Shown: positions 15,745 to 24,171, counted from the stretch's first letter. The stretch: 39,112 bases of DNA from a virus (IMGVR_UViG_3300034694_000314:1-39112); one strand, 5' to 3'. Program-made: numbers and translations. The notes: generated from the sequence alone by a model not told the origin.

Positions 15745-17022
15745 TTAATTAAGTTGTAATATAGTATTAGTGTAAGTGGTAACATAATCATGCACATCAA
15801 GTCGTCTTGAGTTCTTCCAATATTTTGTCATATCTCGTAATTGTGTTAATTTAAGTTGTTTTGATTCAATATTATTGTTTAATTCATTATATTGTGACTC
15901 TAACATCGCAAATACGTCTTTGACTGTATTAATAAATTTTCCATTATATTGTTCTACCGATAATTTAAATTGTGCAAACGTATCCGCATCAATAAGTCCA
16001 GGTTCCATTCCCGATGGTGACGAAGCTAATACTACTTCTATGCCATTCGCATTTATGTGAGGTAAATGCTCTTCTGCATATTTGAATATATCTATTATTT
16101 TATGTACATTCAATACATGCATAACTGTACTAATTTCTAATGATATTGTTTGAATGTAGTTCTCGTTGTCAACTATTGCATCATGTATAGTGATATGGTT
16201 GTTCATTAGTTTAGGGAATTTAACAGGATATCTAATATATTCCGTTAATTCATCTACCGCATCAATACTCAATACCATTATAAATTTCTTAAATTGTCCC
16301 ATTAGTGGTAGAATAGGAATTGAACTTACTGTACCATTGGTAACTACTACGACTTGTATATTTTTTGAATAATCTGATTCAACTAAAAATTCCAACCAAG
16401 ACTTGAATCCTGGCAATAGCATTGGTTCACCACCTGTTGTTTTAAATCTACGAATATCTCCTGCTACTAATTTTAGTTGTTCTAATTCATGATCATCAAA
16501 ATCAATTAATACAGTTTCTGGAGTAAGCCATATATCTTTAAGTAACGCTGGGATTTCATAATCATGTCGTTCTTGGGAAATTATACTTGAAGATGATGCA
16601 GAACACATTACGCACCCCATATTACACTTATTGCCAAACTTGATGTCTAATGTCTTTAATTGAACAGTACCTTTCTGTACAATACTGTTAAATAATTCAG
16701 GATTATTTGAACGTACTTGATTAGAAGATTCTAATCTCATTGATGTACCAGTTATTGATTCAAATGATATGCATTTTGTACATGCGTTGATTGGTGCGCC
16801 ACTTAGTGCTTTTTCACGTATTTCACCAAATGTACGATGATTAAAGAAAATATCTTTATGTGATTGATTTTGTTTTTCTGCTGACGATACGACTATCTCA
16901 CTATTACAACATAACAGGACGTTGTTAGCAGTGTCATTGCAAATTTCAATAAATGGCTTAACACAAAATGATTCCCCATAGAGTACATTAAACTCTTCAA
17001 GACTTAGATTGTCTTGTTTCAT
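15745..17022 (-). CDS. Radical SAM protein, twitch/SPASM-like
   Basis: The 425-aa protein carries the [4Fe-4S]-binding motif C133-x3-C137-x2-C140 in KCNMGCVMC and the TGGEP motif that positions S-adenosylmethionine. Additional cysteines at 20, 28, 38, 39, 81 and 84 in the N-terminal part (SFCVKPFIEIC, LLCCN, CTKC) suggest a second metal site placed before the core, as in phage twitch-type radical SAM proteins I recall. Substrate is unknown; peptide or protein modification is the usual role of such domains. AAGGACTAACTA precedes the ATG. It sits inside the late block, so it may modify a virion protein. Confidence 0.88.
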   Translation of the reverse strand: MKQDNLSLEEFNVLYGESFCVKPFIEICNDTANNVLLCCNSEIVVSSAEKQNQSHKDIFFNHRTFGEIREKALSGAPINACTKCISFESITGTSMRLESSNQVRSNNPELFNSIVQKGTVQLKTLDIKFGNKCNMGCVMCSASSSSIISQERHDYEIPALLKDIWLTPETVLIDFDDHELEQLKLVAGDIRRFKTTGGEPMLLPGFKSWLEFLVESDYSKNIQVVVVTNGTVSSIPILPLMGQFKKFIMVLSIDAVDELTEYIRYPVKFPKLMNNHITIHDAIVDNENYIQTISLEISTVMHVLNVHKIIDIFKYAEEHLPHINANGIEVVLASSPSGMEPGLIDADTFAQFKLSVEQYNGKFINTVKDVFAMLESQYNELNNNIESKQLKLTQLRDMTKYWKNSRRLDVHDYVTTYTNTILQLN

Positions 17023-17039
17023 TAGTTAGTCCTTATTAA

Positions 17040-17627
17040 TTACAATAACTTTTTGATTGCAGTCTTCATTTTGTGCATTTTGTCAGATGCGACACTGTGC
17101 TTTGCTGCTGCGATATCTGATTCAACGCTTTCAGTTAATGTCTTCTGTCTTCTTTTTTGCTTTGCTGCTTCTTCTAGTGCAGATGCATATCGTGAATCAT
17201 ACTCGGTGATCGCTTTAGATTTACTTGCATCATTCTTGAATAATTCATTCTTTATGATTGCCATTGCTGACTCAAATAATGCTAAATTTTCATATCTACG
17301 GATACCATTTTCTACTACCGTATAATACGTTTTTACATAACCAGATATATTGTGTCTTTCTAATACGATATTAAACTTATCAATACCTACACTATCTGTT
17401 GCCTTGTTAACCGATTCTGACTCGGTTACAATATTAGTTGCTGCTGTATCAGTCGCATCTTGTACTTTATGTAACTTAGCCAAAATGTTATACATCTCCG
17501 TAGCATCTTTACTAATATTAGTTGGTACTGAATTACCAGATGCATCAACCACTGGTGCTGATTTATTGTTAGTTGCATTCTCTAGATTCTGCAATATTTT
17601 AAGCATGTCCTGCGATTCGTTATTCAT
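17040..17627 (-). CDS. Conserved late protein, 195 aa
   Basis: The N-terminus is a low-complexity helical/disordered region. The segment IVLERHNISGYVKTYYTVVE then LALFESAMAIIKNELF matches, from memory, a conserved protein of T4-like marine phages near the head genes. The C-terminus is helical and basic. It starts with a TAATG overlap with the 69-aa gene. Function is unknown. Confidence 0.7.
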   Translation of the reverse strand: MNNESQDMLKILQNLENATNNKSAPVVDASGNSVPTNISKDATEMYNILAKLHKVQDATDTAATNIVTESESVNKATDSVGIDKFNIVLERHNISGYVKTYYTVVENGIRRYENLALFESAMAIIKNELFKNDASKSKAITEYDSRYASALEEAAKQKRRQKTLTESVESDIAAAKHSVASDKMHKMKTAIKKLL

Positions 17628-17836
17628 TACAAACTACCTCTAAGTCTCTTATAATATACTTTGCCTTCCCTAACTACTCTTGTTAGAACACCCTTTGATA
17701 CTAATGACTTAGCAACAAATGCTTCGCGTTCAGTAAAATCTGATTTACATGTTTCTTCAACGATCTTATCATACACTGTATATTCAGTATTTGATAATAT
17801 GATTGAAATTCCACCAGGACACTCAACAAGTTTCAT
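17627..17836 (-). CDS. Small conserved protein, winged-helix-like, 69 aa
   Basis: The sequence has helix-helix-strand-strand character (IILSNTEYTVYDKIVEE, EREAFVAKSLVSKGVLTRVV, REGKVYYKRL), resembling a small winged helix. It is coupled by TAATG to both neighbours. It could bind nucleic acid or another late protein; no function is known. Confidence 0.65.
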   Translation of the reverse strand: MKLVECPGGISIILSNTEYTVYDKIVEETCKSDFTEREAFVAKSLVSKGVLTRVVREGKVYYKRLRGSL

Positions 17837-18621
17837 TACTTTATGCCCGCTAGTTTCTTCAATCTGGCAATCTCGCTTGCATTATCATCTGCTGCTTCTG
17901 AATTACTTGCTGATGCATCTGAGTTTGCGTCTTGCTGTGCATCATCTGGATCTTTTGGCATAGTACGACCAGTAGACACAGAGTTACTACCATATGATGA
18001 ATTACCACCCGGCGCGCCTGCTACTCTACGCTCTTCAAGTTCGTGTCCCCATCCTTTATCTTTTAGTTCTAAATGTAATTCTTCTGTGTCTGCATACTTT
18101 TCTTCTTTACCATCTTTGCTGTACATCATATGCGGTTCAAATGCTTCGTCGGCTGCTTCATCAACAGTATCTTCTTCTTCACCATCACGCTTATCTTTTA
18201 AATTCGCTACAACGCCAGGAGACTGCATCTCTTGCATTCTGTCATCTTTGTCATACTGCATATATTCGTCATAAGACAAATAGTAATCAGTATCTGGATC
18301 ATAATATTTACCTTCACGTGGGTCATAATATACTACTTTACCAGATCGCAATGGAAACGGACCTTCTAATCCTTCACGCTCTTGATAACGCTCTCTATCC
18401 ATTGGAGGAAGAATAGTGTATCCTTCTTCTAAATCTAGTGTGATATACTTAGCGAATAAGTCTTTGTCGTTATTCTTTAGTGCATTAGTTAACTGCAATG
18501 TACCAGAAAAATTTAAGTCTCTAAGTTCTGCACTAATCTGCTCATCAGTTAATTCTACACCAAAATTCTCAAGTGCAAAATCTCGTACTGTATGTATAAT
18601 ACTATTATTCTTGATTTCCAT
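17836..18621 (-). CDS. Conserved late protein, 261 aa
   Basis: The N-terminal 50 residues are helical (TVRDFALENFGVELTDEQIS). The middle is tyrosine/aspartate-rich (YYDPREGKYYDPDTDYYLSY) and then strongly acidic, and a serine/alanine-rich linker leads to the tail ASEIARLKKLAGIK. This short helical tail recurs in phage proteins of this block as I recall. It is not recognised as an enzyme and is likely structural or assembly-related. It is TAATG-coupled on both sides. Confidence 0.7.
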   Translation of the reverse strand: MEIKNNSIIHTVRDFALENFGVELTDEQISAELRDLNFSGTLQLTNALKNNDKDLFAKYITLDLEEGYTILPPMDRERYQEREGLEGPFPLRSGKVVYYDPREGKYYDPDTDYYLSYDEYMQYDKDDRMQEMQSPGVVANLKDKRDGEEEDTVDEAADEAFEPHMMYSKDGKEEKYADTEELHLELKDKGWGHELEERRVAGAPGGNSSYGSNSVSTGRTMPKDPDDAQQDANSDASASNSEAADDNASEIARLKKLAGIK

Positions 18622-18908
18622 TATCTTCTCGATTTATTTAATTGTTTTACGATTTTACTCGTTGGATTGACGCGCTTTGTTTTTTGCGCTTTCTTTGTCA
18701 TCCTAGTACCCTTTGACGCTTTTGTCTTTTTCATTAAGAAACGTTTTTTAATATCAATTGGAGCAGCACATTGCTGTGGACTTGCCACAACTCTGCCTTT
18801 TCGCTTTCCAACGGTACATCTAAATTTCTTAACAACTTTATTTCCCCTCTTAGCAAAGACTACCTTTGATTCGGAAATAACAGTATTATATGCTTCGTTA
18901 AGTATCAT
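18621..18908 (-). CDS. Highly basic conserved protein, 95 aa
   Basis: Lysine and arginine dominate: VKKFRCTVGKRKGRVVASPQ, then a tail of KK/KR repeats. It has two cysteines (RCT and QQC). From memory it is a well-conserved small protein of marine T4-like phages, plausibly DNA- or RNA-binding or packaged with the genome. No catalytic motif is seen. Confidence 0.75.
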   Translation of the reverse strand: MILNEAYNTVISESKVVFAKRGNKVVKKFRCTVGKRKGRVVASPQQCAAPIDIKKRFLMKKTKASKGTRMTKKAQKTKRVNPTSKIVKQLNKSRR

Positions 18909-18911
18909 CGT

Positions 18912-19265
18912 TTACCCAATCCCTACCATCGGAGTCATTGATTGTAAATTTATCATTAGCATAACAACAACTGATACCAAACCTACGATAACTGTTCCTG
19001 CTGCTGCTACAATCAATCTCATATTATTATCTTTACCTGTACGATTTCTATCAACCATGCCTGACATATCCTCGGATATTCGGTCAATTTTCTTTTCTAA
19101 TCGTTCATTATTATTATCTATTTTTTCTTCTATTCTTTTATTGGAATCATTAACTCTATCTTCCAAATTAGTAAATTTTTCTTCTAACACGCGATACCTC
19201 TCTGCACATAAATCCACATGGGCTTCGAGATTTTCACGCTCTAATCTTGACTGACGTATTGACAT
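18912..19265 (-). CDS. Coiled-coil protein with C-terminal membrane anchor
   Basis: The protein reads MSIRQSRLERENLEAHVDLC, then a long charged coiled coil (residues about 20-75), then a hydrophobic segment LIVAAAGTVIVGLVSVVVML that should span a membrane. I prefer the ATG at 19265, where I expect homologues to start. A TTG at 19295 would add ten residues, and neither has a good ribosome site. A late promoter and a hairpin lie upstream. The layout resembles a small membrane-tethered spacer; function is unknown. Confidence 0.7.
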   Translation of the reverse strand: MSIRQSRLERENLEAHVDLCAERYRVLEEKFTNLEDRVNDSNKRIEEKIDNNNERLEKKIDRISEDMSGMVDRNRTGKDNNMRLIVAAAGTVIVGLVSVVVMLMINLQSMTPMVGIG

Positions 19266-19315
19266 AAATTGATTCCATACTTTTCGCGTCTTCAAAAGAG
19301 CTGATTTTCATTCTT

Positions 19316-19332
19316 GGGGCGCTCTGCGCCTC
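19316..19332 (-). other. GC-rich hairpin at the 5' end of a late transcript
   Basis: GGCGC-TCT-GCGCC (19318-19330) forms a tight stem, with one further G-C pair outside an A/C mismatch on the minus strand. It lies just downstream of the late promoter at 19339-19348, so it should be at the very 5' end of that mRNA. It could also end readthrough from upstream, but no T-run follows. Confidence 0.6.
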
Positions 19333-19338
19333 TTAGAA

Positions 19339-19348
19339 GTATTTATGC
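19339..19348 (-). promoter_or_regulatory. T4-type late promoter
   Basis: Minus strand GCATAAATAC matches 7 of 8 positions of TATAAATA and the flanking C seen at other late sites here. It lies upstream of the coiled-coil membrane gene. Confidence 0.7.
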
Positions 19349-19359
19349 AAACAGGGTTA

Positions 19360-19767
19360 CTATATAAAATATATGTTTTTGATTTGGACATTTTTAGTGG
19401 ACATACTACTAGGATTCAATTTAATCGTTTCTTGCAATTCGGTGTGAACAGGTACATTATTACAGTCATTTATTAAATGAGTATAGTCACATTCTCCCGA
19501 TTTATATGCATCTTCTATATCGGTGACAAATGTCATTTTCCAAACAGAATGTGTATCTTTGAATGTTGAACCAAAATCATATTCACTCATTGATGCATTA
19601 TCAATTTTAGTCACAGTAACGTGTAATGGTTGAGTACGCATACTGAGAACTTGTGTCAATGAATTCAAATTTTGGGCTTGTCGGAATTCCATAGTGGAAC
19701 CCTTGGGGTTATTAACGCCAGTATCAGTGATATCAACCAGCGTGTACAATACATGCTCTATGTGCAT
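19360..19767 (-). CDS. Conserved hypothetical protein, 135 aa, late block
   Basis: A soluble beta-rich protein beginning MHIEHVLYTLVDITDTGVNN with TMEFRQAQNLNSLTQVLSMR in the middle. From memory, counterparts occur next to the 230-aa protein in marine T4-like phages. No catalytic motif is visible. It follows that gene by 1 nt. Confidence 0.7.
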   Translation of the reverse strand: MHIEHVLYTLVDITDTGVNNPKGSTMEFRQAQNLNSLTQVLSMRTQPLHVTVTKIDNASMSEYDFGSTFKDTHSVWKMTFVTDIEDAYKSGECDYTHLINDCNNVPVHTELQETIKLNPSSMSTKNVQIKNIYFI

Positions 19768-19768
19768 A

Positions 19769-20461
19769 TTAAAGTTCTAACGCTCTACCAGCCGCATAAC
19801 CTACTGCAAATGCAGCGGCGCCCTTTGCCAATGTATTACCAATGCCTGCCTTCTTCTTATCATTAATCTCAAGACCCTTTTCTTTTGCAAACTTTGCATA
19901 TAACGGCATCAAATCACTGCGCCTAGCACTCATTCTGAAATATCTCATTAATTGAGTCGTGACCAATTGCTGTTGCTGTGTTGATAATTTAGTCCAGTCT
20001 TGCGTAAGTCTACGCGCTGCACGTAACTTAGGATCTTGTATTTTTAAATCTTTTTCTAACTTAAAAAAGAACTGCTGCGCTGTTGCTGGTGTCATATTTC
20101 CAGTTTTGATCTTTTGTAAGAATTGCTTTATCTTCGGGGTATCAATTCTTACTTTGCCCATCAACATAGTATCTTTTTCATCGGTGAACATCTCACCCGG
20201 ACGCTGAATACTAAAAATTGTTTGATATAAATCAGGACTGCTGGGACTTGGTCTATTAAAACTACCCATTGCGGAAGTTCGCTGGGCATATGCCTTTGCA
20301 ACTGGTGCATAGTTGTAATCATTGCTCATTGCATATAGACTCATAAGACTAACAAACAAATGATCGGTTAGACCTCTTGCGCCTACGCTTGCAATCTGAT
20401 TTCTTGTTCTGAACATTCTTGCTTCGCCCAGTGTTTGTATAAATTCTAATTCATCTGACAT
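19769..20461 (-). CDS. Conserved late protein, 230 aa
   Basis: A mostly helical basic protein (RNQIASVGARGLTDHLFVSL, KLSTQQQQLVTTQLMRYF) with a C-terminal glycine/alanine helix (GIGNTLAKGAAAFAVGYAAG) that could insert in or lie on a membrane. It is TAATG-coupled to the nucleotidyltransferase-like gene. Unrecognised beyond likely conservation among T4-like marine phages. Confidence 0.7.
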   Translation of the reverse strand: MSDELEFIQTLGEARMFRTRNQIASVGARGLTDHLFVSLMSLYAMSNDYNYAPVAKAYAQRTSAMGSFNRPSPSSPDLYQTIFSIQRPGEMFTDEKDTMLMGKVRIDTPKIKQFLQKIKTGNMTPATAQQFFFKLEKDLKIQDPKLRAARRLTQDWTKLSTQQQQLVTTQLMRYFRMSARRSDLMPLYAKFAKEKGLEINDKKKAGIGNTLAKGAAAFAVGYAAGRALEL

Positions 20462-21693
20462 TATCTTACCGCCCCTCTGTTTGCTGCACTAAATGTTGCT
20501 CTTGGTACAAACTTCATATCACCTTCTGGATTAGCAAGTACATAACCCTCACCGCCTGGCTGACCATTAATGCTTTGCTTAACTTGTCCACCTTGACTGT
20601 CGAATTTGCTAATGATATCGTCTTTCGTAGCCATAACTGCTGCTACTACATTCCATAATGCAACGAATGCAACTTTATGTTGTCCAATATATTCTAGTAC
20701 CTTGTCTTTCATTTTATCTGACACTTGCTTTCTATTCTCTAACCAAGTTGGGAAATCTGCACCTAACTTAGTTAGACCTGTGTCTACTTTACTATTCATA
20801 TATGCGTATAGTAAATCTGGCAATGCTTTCATTTTTTGCGCGGTCAATGTGCTATCATTTAATAGTTCATCAACGCCCGATGCATTCTTTTTAATTATTT
20901 GCTCAAGTTGGTCAATAGCGCCTGTGTCAACTTCGACAGGTTGCTCAGTGGTTACACTTGGTACTACCAATACATCCTGTTGACCATTAAACATCTCAAT
21001 ACTGGTGAACGGACCTTCTTTACCATTGGCATCTTCTTCTCTATGTATTACAATACCAGATTTACTTGCGCCAATACGCTTGCCTAAGTCGCTTTCTACA
21101 TCTACTGCATAATCAACAATCTGTGGCTTAAACACGTAGTTCTTTTCAACAACGGGTGGGGTTGATTGATATAATAGATCACCTTTAAAGAATCCTCTAT
21201 AGTCTGTTGGTACTGCCTTTTCATATATAGGAAATAAATTTGCTAACCTATTCGCAAATTCTATGCGCTTTGGGTCTTCACGGAACTTACCACCACTACG
21301 ACTAAGCATGATATCTTGTAGTTGTTCTGCACTCTTTGCTTTACCATCGGTTTTAACTGCTACAAACCCTGACTTGTCGGTGAATATAAACTCACCTTCT
21401 TGATCACGACCAAATACCATTGCAGGACTTCCATCCCATTTAAGTGTTACTGCTTTATGATCATCTCCTGACATGCTACGAAGTGCTGCAACTGCTCTCA
21501 TTGCACCTGCGCTGCCTTGGTAGAATATTAAGTCTTCTACATGCTGTATGCGACTTTCTGATAGTTGAGTTTCCCCTAACTCAGATACATCAACATCATA
21601 TAAATCAGCGCCATGCTTCATTCTGCGTTTTCTTGCATCACGATCTTCGCGTTTCTTCCTACCTGTAATATTAATAATTTCTGAAATTTTCAT
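20461..21693 (-). CDS. Ligase-like nucleotidyltransferase-fold protein (DUF6267-like)
   Basis: The 410-aa protein has the order of motifs expected for the DNA/RNA ligase and capping nucleotidyltransferase fold: VTLKWDGSPAMVFG with K85-x-D-G (motif I, the AMP-accepting lysine), YRGFFKGDLLYQ (165-176, motif III-like), SGIVIHRE (212-219, motif IV-like) and SIEMFNG further on. From memory it corresponds to DUF6267, a conserved marine-phage family with no assigned role. The C-terminal half is not ligase-like by eye. It lies in a run of virion-type genes, which is odd for a repair enzyme. It overlaps the upstream gene by ATGA. Confidence 0.65.
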   Translation of the reverse strand: MKISEIINITGRKKREDRDARKRRMKHGADLYDVDVSELGETQLSESRIQHVEDLIFYQGSAGAMRAVAALRSMSGDDHKAVTLKWDGSPAMVFGRDQEGEFIFTDKSGFVAVKTDGKAKSAEQLQDIMLSRSGGKFREDPKRIEFANRLANLFPIYEKAVPTDYRGFFKGDLLYQSTPPVVEKNYVFKPQIVDYAVDVESDLGKRIGASKSGIVIHREEDANGKEGPFTSIEMFNGQQDVLVVPSVTTEQPVEVDTGAIDQLEQIIKKNASGVDELLNDSTLTAQKMKALPDLLYAYMNSKVDTGLTKLGADFPTWLENRKQVSDKMKDKVLEYIGQHKVAFVALWNVVAAVMATKDDIISKFDSQGGQVKQSINGQPGGEGYVLANPEGDMKFVPRATFSAANRGAVR

Positions 21694-21938
21694 TTTTTGT
21701 CCCGTAATTTTTTTACACCACGTACAAAACGATTTGGTTCTCTATTTTTAAGATCCAAGATCAAACGCTTTTGTAAATCTTGCGCAATCTCAGCATCATA
21801 AGTATGTTCTATCATTTCAAGAAGATTAATCATACTGCTCAGTACATTCACGCCACGAGTTTCTATTAATTCTGCGTTGTCTCGGGCTGGTGCAATATTG
21901 TTAATTTCTTCTAATAATGATCTAGTTCGTTTCTTCAC
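21690..21938 (-). CDS. Conserved small late protein, 82 aa
   Basis: A helical protein (LLEEINNIAPARDNAELIET, VLSSMINLLEMIEHTYDAE) with a basic tail. The start codon is GTG at 21938, supported by GGAGG eight nt upstream. A late promoter is 23 nt upstream. From memory it is conserved in marine T4-like phages near the 410-aa gene; function is unknown. Confidence 0.7.
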   Translation of the reverse strand: MKKRTRSLLEEINNIAPARDNAELIETRGVNVLSSMINLLEMIEHTYDAEIAQDLQKRLILDLKNREPNRFVRGVKKLRDKK

Positions 21939-21960
21939 GTCGATGCCTCCATGCTTATGT

Positions 21961-21970
21961 GTATTTATGC
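21961..21970 (-). promoter_or_regulatory. T4-type late promoter
   Basis: Minus strand GCATAAATAC, upstream of the GTG-started 82-aa gene; it likely begins the long late operon from 21938 downwards. Confidence 0.7.
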
Positions 21971-21972
21971 TT

Positions 21973-23367
21973 TTAATCTTGTTTTCTTAAAATACTACGT
22001 AGACGTGCTGCTTGATCTTCTGTACTAGTAGGCTCAGGCGCTGACTCATTAGGACTATCAACTATTGTGTTTTTCTTCTTCAATTTATCATATATTGTAC
22101 TAGATTGTGTAGTTATTGTATCTTGTTCATCGTCAGGTAAGTCAGTTATTCGCAATCCTTCAATATCAAATGCTAAATCAACTTTCTGTCCTACACCAGA
22201 TGAACTACGTGTCTTCATAAATTGAATTTGATACCTACCACGCTCTCTCATTGCTTGACTTGTAAAAATACCAATCACATTGTCTGCTGTTTGAATTTTA
22301 CTTAAACCACCAGAAATATGACTATGATCAAATTCTACTTCTTCAACTGCTGATCTATTCAACTGTGACGCTGTTGCAAACAATACATTATTCTCTACTG
22401 CAAAGTTACGCAATTCTTCTGATACATACTTGTCTTTAATGAACAAGTCACTCGCATTAATCTTTCGTCCCGCAGGAGTCATTAAATCCAAGTAGTCAAC
22501 TAACATAGCATCTATACGCACACCATTCTGAACTTCAAATTCTCGCATATAACTTGTCAAATCATTTGTAGTGATACCATTAGGTACTTGAATTATTTGT
22601 AGTTTACCAGCATTCTTTCCTTGAATTCCAACTTTCAATGCTGTACCTTCTACATCATTAAAAATTGCTTTCGTGTTCATACCAGTTAACATACCATCAA
22701 GTCGTAAACCAGATAATTGCTCACTCAATTCTAGTGATACATACAATACATTCTTACCCATCAATGACCAATTAAGTGCCAAGTTTTGTAAGAATAAACT
22801 TTTACCACCACCTGATGCTGCTGCGAAGATATTCAACTCGCCAGGATTGAATCCACCAAATAATTTGTAATCAACTGACTTCCAACCAGTACTTGTTCCT
22901 GCTCGTTCATGTCTTGCTGCGTTAATGCGTTCTTTAGGATCATCCCAATAGTTAATACCCATATGCTTTGCAAGTCCTACTTGCACTGCTTCTTTAATAA
23001 TACGCTCTACTTCACCAAATTCACCTTTTTCTACTAGATCAGCACTTTGAAGAATAGCCGCTTCCAATGCTTTGTGCTTACAAAATCCTTCAAACTCGTC
23101 AATGAACCAACTCTTATGTCTATCATCAATTGTATCACTAATGCCAGCCAACTTAATACCAGTAAGTGCGATAATCTGTTCAGGAGTGGGCAATGCACCA
23201 TATGATGCTACATGCTCTTGTAAGAACACAACTGTCTTCCTAAGTGTTCTATCAAAATAACTTGCTTCTACGATATTATTAACTCGTAAAAATAAATCTT
23301 TGTCTTGTGCTAAAAACTCAATGAAAAGTTGTTGCAATTCCACTGTGTATTCTTTTGTTTCGTTCAT
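21973..23367 (-). CDS. 41: Replicative DNA helicase (T4 gp41/DnaB family)
   Basis: The 464-aa protein has the RecA-like helicase core with Walker A AAASGGGKSLFLQ (about 182-194), preceded by the STGWKSVDYKLFGGFNPGELN segment typical of DnaB. It also has a Walker B strand DAMLVDYLDLM and ATASQLNRS and HISGGLSKIQTADNV further on. It unwinds the lagging-strand template as a hexamer and works with the gp61 primase encoded just upstream. Length matches T4 gp41 (475 aa). AAAGGAACCTAA precedes the ATG. Confidence 0.95.
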   Translation of the reverse strand: MNETKEYTVELQQLFIEFLAQDKDLFLRVNNIVEASYFDRTLRKTVVFLQEHVASYGALPTPEQIIALTGIKLAGISDTIDDRHKSWFIDEFEGFCKHKALEAAILQSADLVEKGEFGEVERIIKEAVQVGLAKHMGINYWDDPKERINAARHERAGTSTGWKSVDYKLFGGFNPGELNIFAAASGGGKSLFLQNLALNWSLMGKNVLYVSLELSEQLSGLRLDGMLTGMNTKAIFNDVEGTALKVGIQGKNAGKLQIIQVPNGITTNDLTSYMREFEVQNGVRIDAMLVDYLDLMTPAGRKINASDLFIKDKYVSEELRNFAVENNVLFATASQLNRSAVEEVEFDHSHISGGLSKIQTADNVIGIFTSQAMRERGRYQIQFMKTRSSSGVGQKVDLAFDIEGLRITDLPDDEQDTITTQSSTIYDKLKKKNTIVDSPNESAPEPTSTEDQAARLRSILRKQD

Positions 23368-23395
23368 TTAGGTTCCTTTATGATTATCGTGATGT

Positions 23396-23424
23396 ATTAT
23401 AACATATTATTGTTGTAAAGTCTA
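23396..23424 (-). promoter_or_regulatory. Probable sigma-70-type promoter for helicase
   Basis: Minus strand TAGACT (4 of 6 at -35), 17-nt spacer, TATAAT (23401-23396). The leader to the ATG is about 22 nt and contains a good ribosome site. Confidence 0.6.
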
Positions 23425-24171
23425 GTGTAATAGGTAATCTATATTACTCTTCCCTGCAACTATATACTCTTCGTATTTTTTAATGACTGTTGCATAAAAA
23501 TCAATATTCGGTGCCCAAATCCCCACAAAGTTTCCATAATGATTATTGTCACTACCATCTTTAAATTCAGATAAATCAAATATTACCATACCTTGAACAA
23601 CTAATTCTTCAAATCTAATTTGGTGGTGCATCATACTCACATCTTTCATTGAGTCACCATTGCCGTCTGGTGTTTCTGTAATGTAACATCCTGTGTCACT
23701 TATTGCACGACTCCATGATGGGAGAGAATCACGCATATCAGGCCACGAGGTTGCACCATCATCTATTACAATATCAAATTTTTCAGATGATATTGCCGAT
23801 AATGCTCTGTCTACTGTTTCTGGTATATACCCATCTTCACCTAATACCAGCGTACATTTTGTATACGCTGCGGTTTGCACTTTCGCATGTATTAAATTGT
23901 TAATATGAACTATTTCATGACGAAGTTAATAATGGTATGGGTTGTCTGGATCAAACATATCAACACCCACAATTTCACAATCATCTGTTGTAACTTCGCA
24001 CCATATGCGTATCTTAGATCCTTGTGATACTCCAATTTCACATAAACTCTTTATAGGTTGTTGTTGCTGTGATGCGTATAACATATCTGCAACAAAGTTG
24101 GAGAATCCACGCTGACTACATCGTAGAGATTCATCATCAGCCAATTTTTTCCATTTTTTTACATCTAACAT
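23422..24171 (-). pseudogene. Class I SAM methyltransferase interrupted by an in-frame TAA
   Basis: The first 81 codons encode the N-terminal part: RGFSNFVADML and the SAM-binding strand and loop SLCEIGVSQGSKIRIW, then EIVGVDMFDPDNPYHY. A TAA at 23928-23926 follows. Reading on in the same frame gives LRHEIVHINNLIHAK and then the rest of the enzyme, including FDIVIDDGATSWPDM and CYITETPDGNGD. The whole frame is 249 codons with one stop and no frameshift. The downstream part has no ATG start; the first initiator-like codon is a GTG at 23880. Family members of this type (Methyltransf_24/CmcI-like) are about 230-260 aa. It is either a fresh nonsense mutation, a readthrough product or an assembly error. 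Confidence 0.8.

Noticed and set aside
15745-17022. Radical SAM protein as the QueE partner of the QueC-like enzymes
   Set aside because: QueE is about 210-240 aa without the cysteine-rich N-terminal region; this protein is 425 aa and lies in a late structural block.
17843-18274. Plus-strand open frames of about 140 codons
   Set aside because: They are serine/leucine-rich mirror frames of the 261-aa late protein, whose TAATG junctions on both sides show which strand is used.
18592-19254. Long plus-strand open frame (220 codons)
   Set aside because: It lies opposite two well-formed minus-strand genes, has no ribosome site, and its hydrophobic composition is what the complement of lysine/glutamate-rich coding DNA produces.
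23422-23880. Downstream half of the methyltransferase as an independent 152-aa gene
   Set aside because: It would begin at a GTG in mid-domain without a ribosome site, and lacks the SAM-binding strand that is found in frame upstream of the TAA.
23926-23928. Global reassignment of TAA as a sense codon
   Set aside because: TAA ends many intact genes in this window, including all TAATG junctions, so recoding cannot be general.
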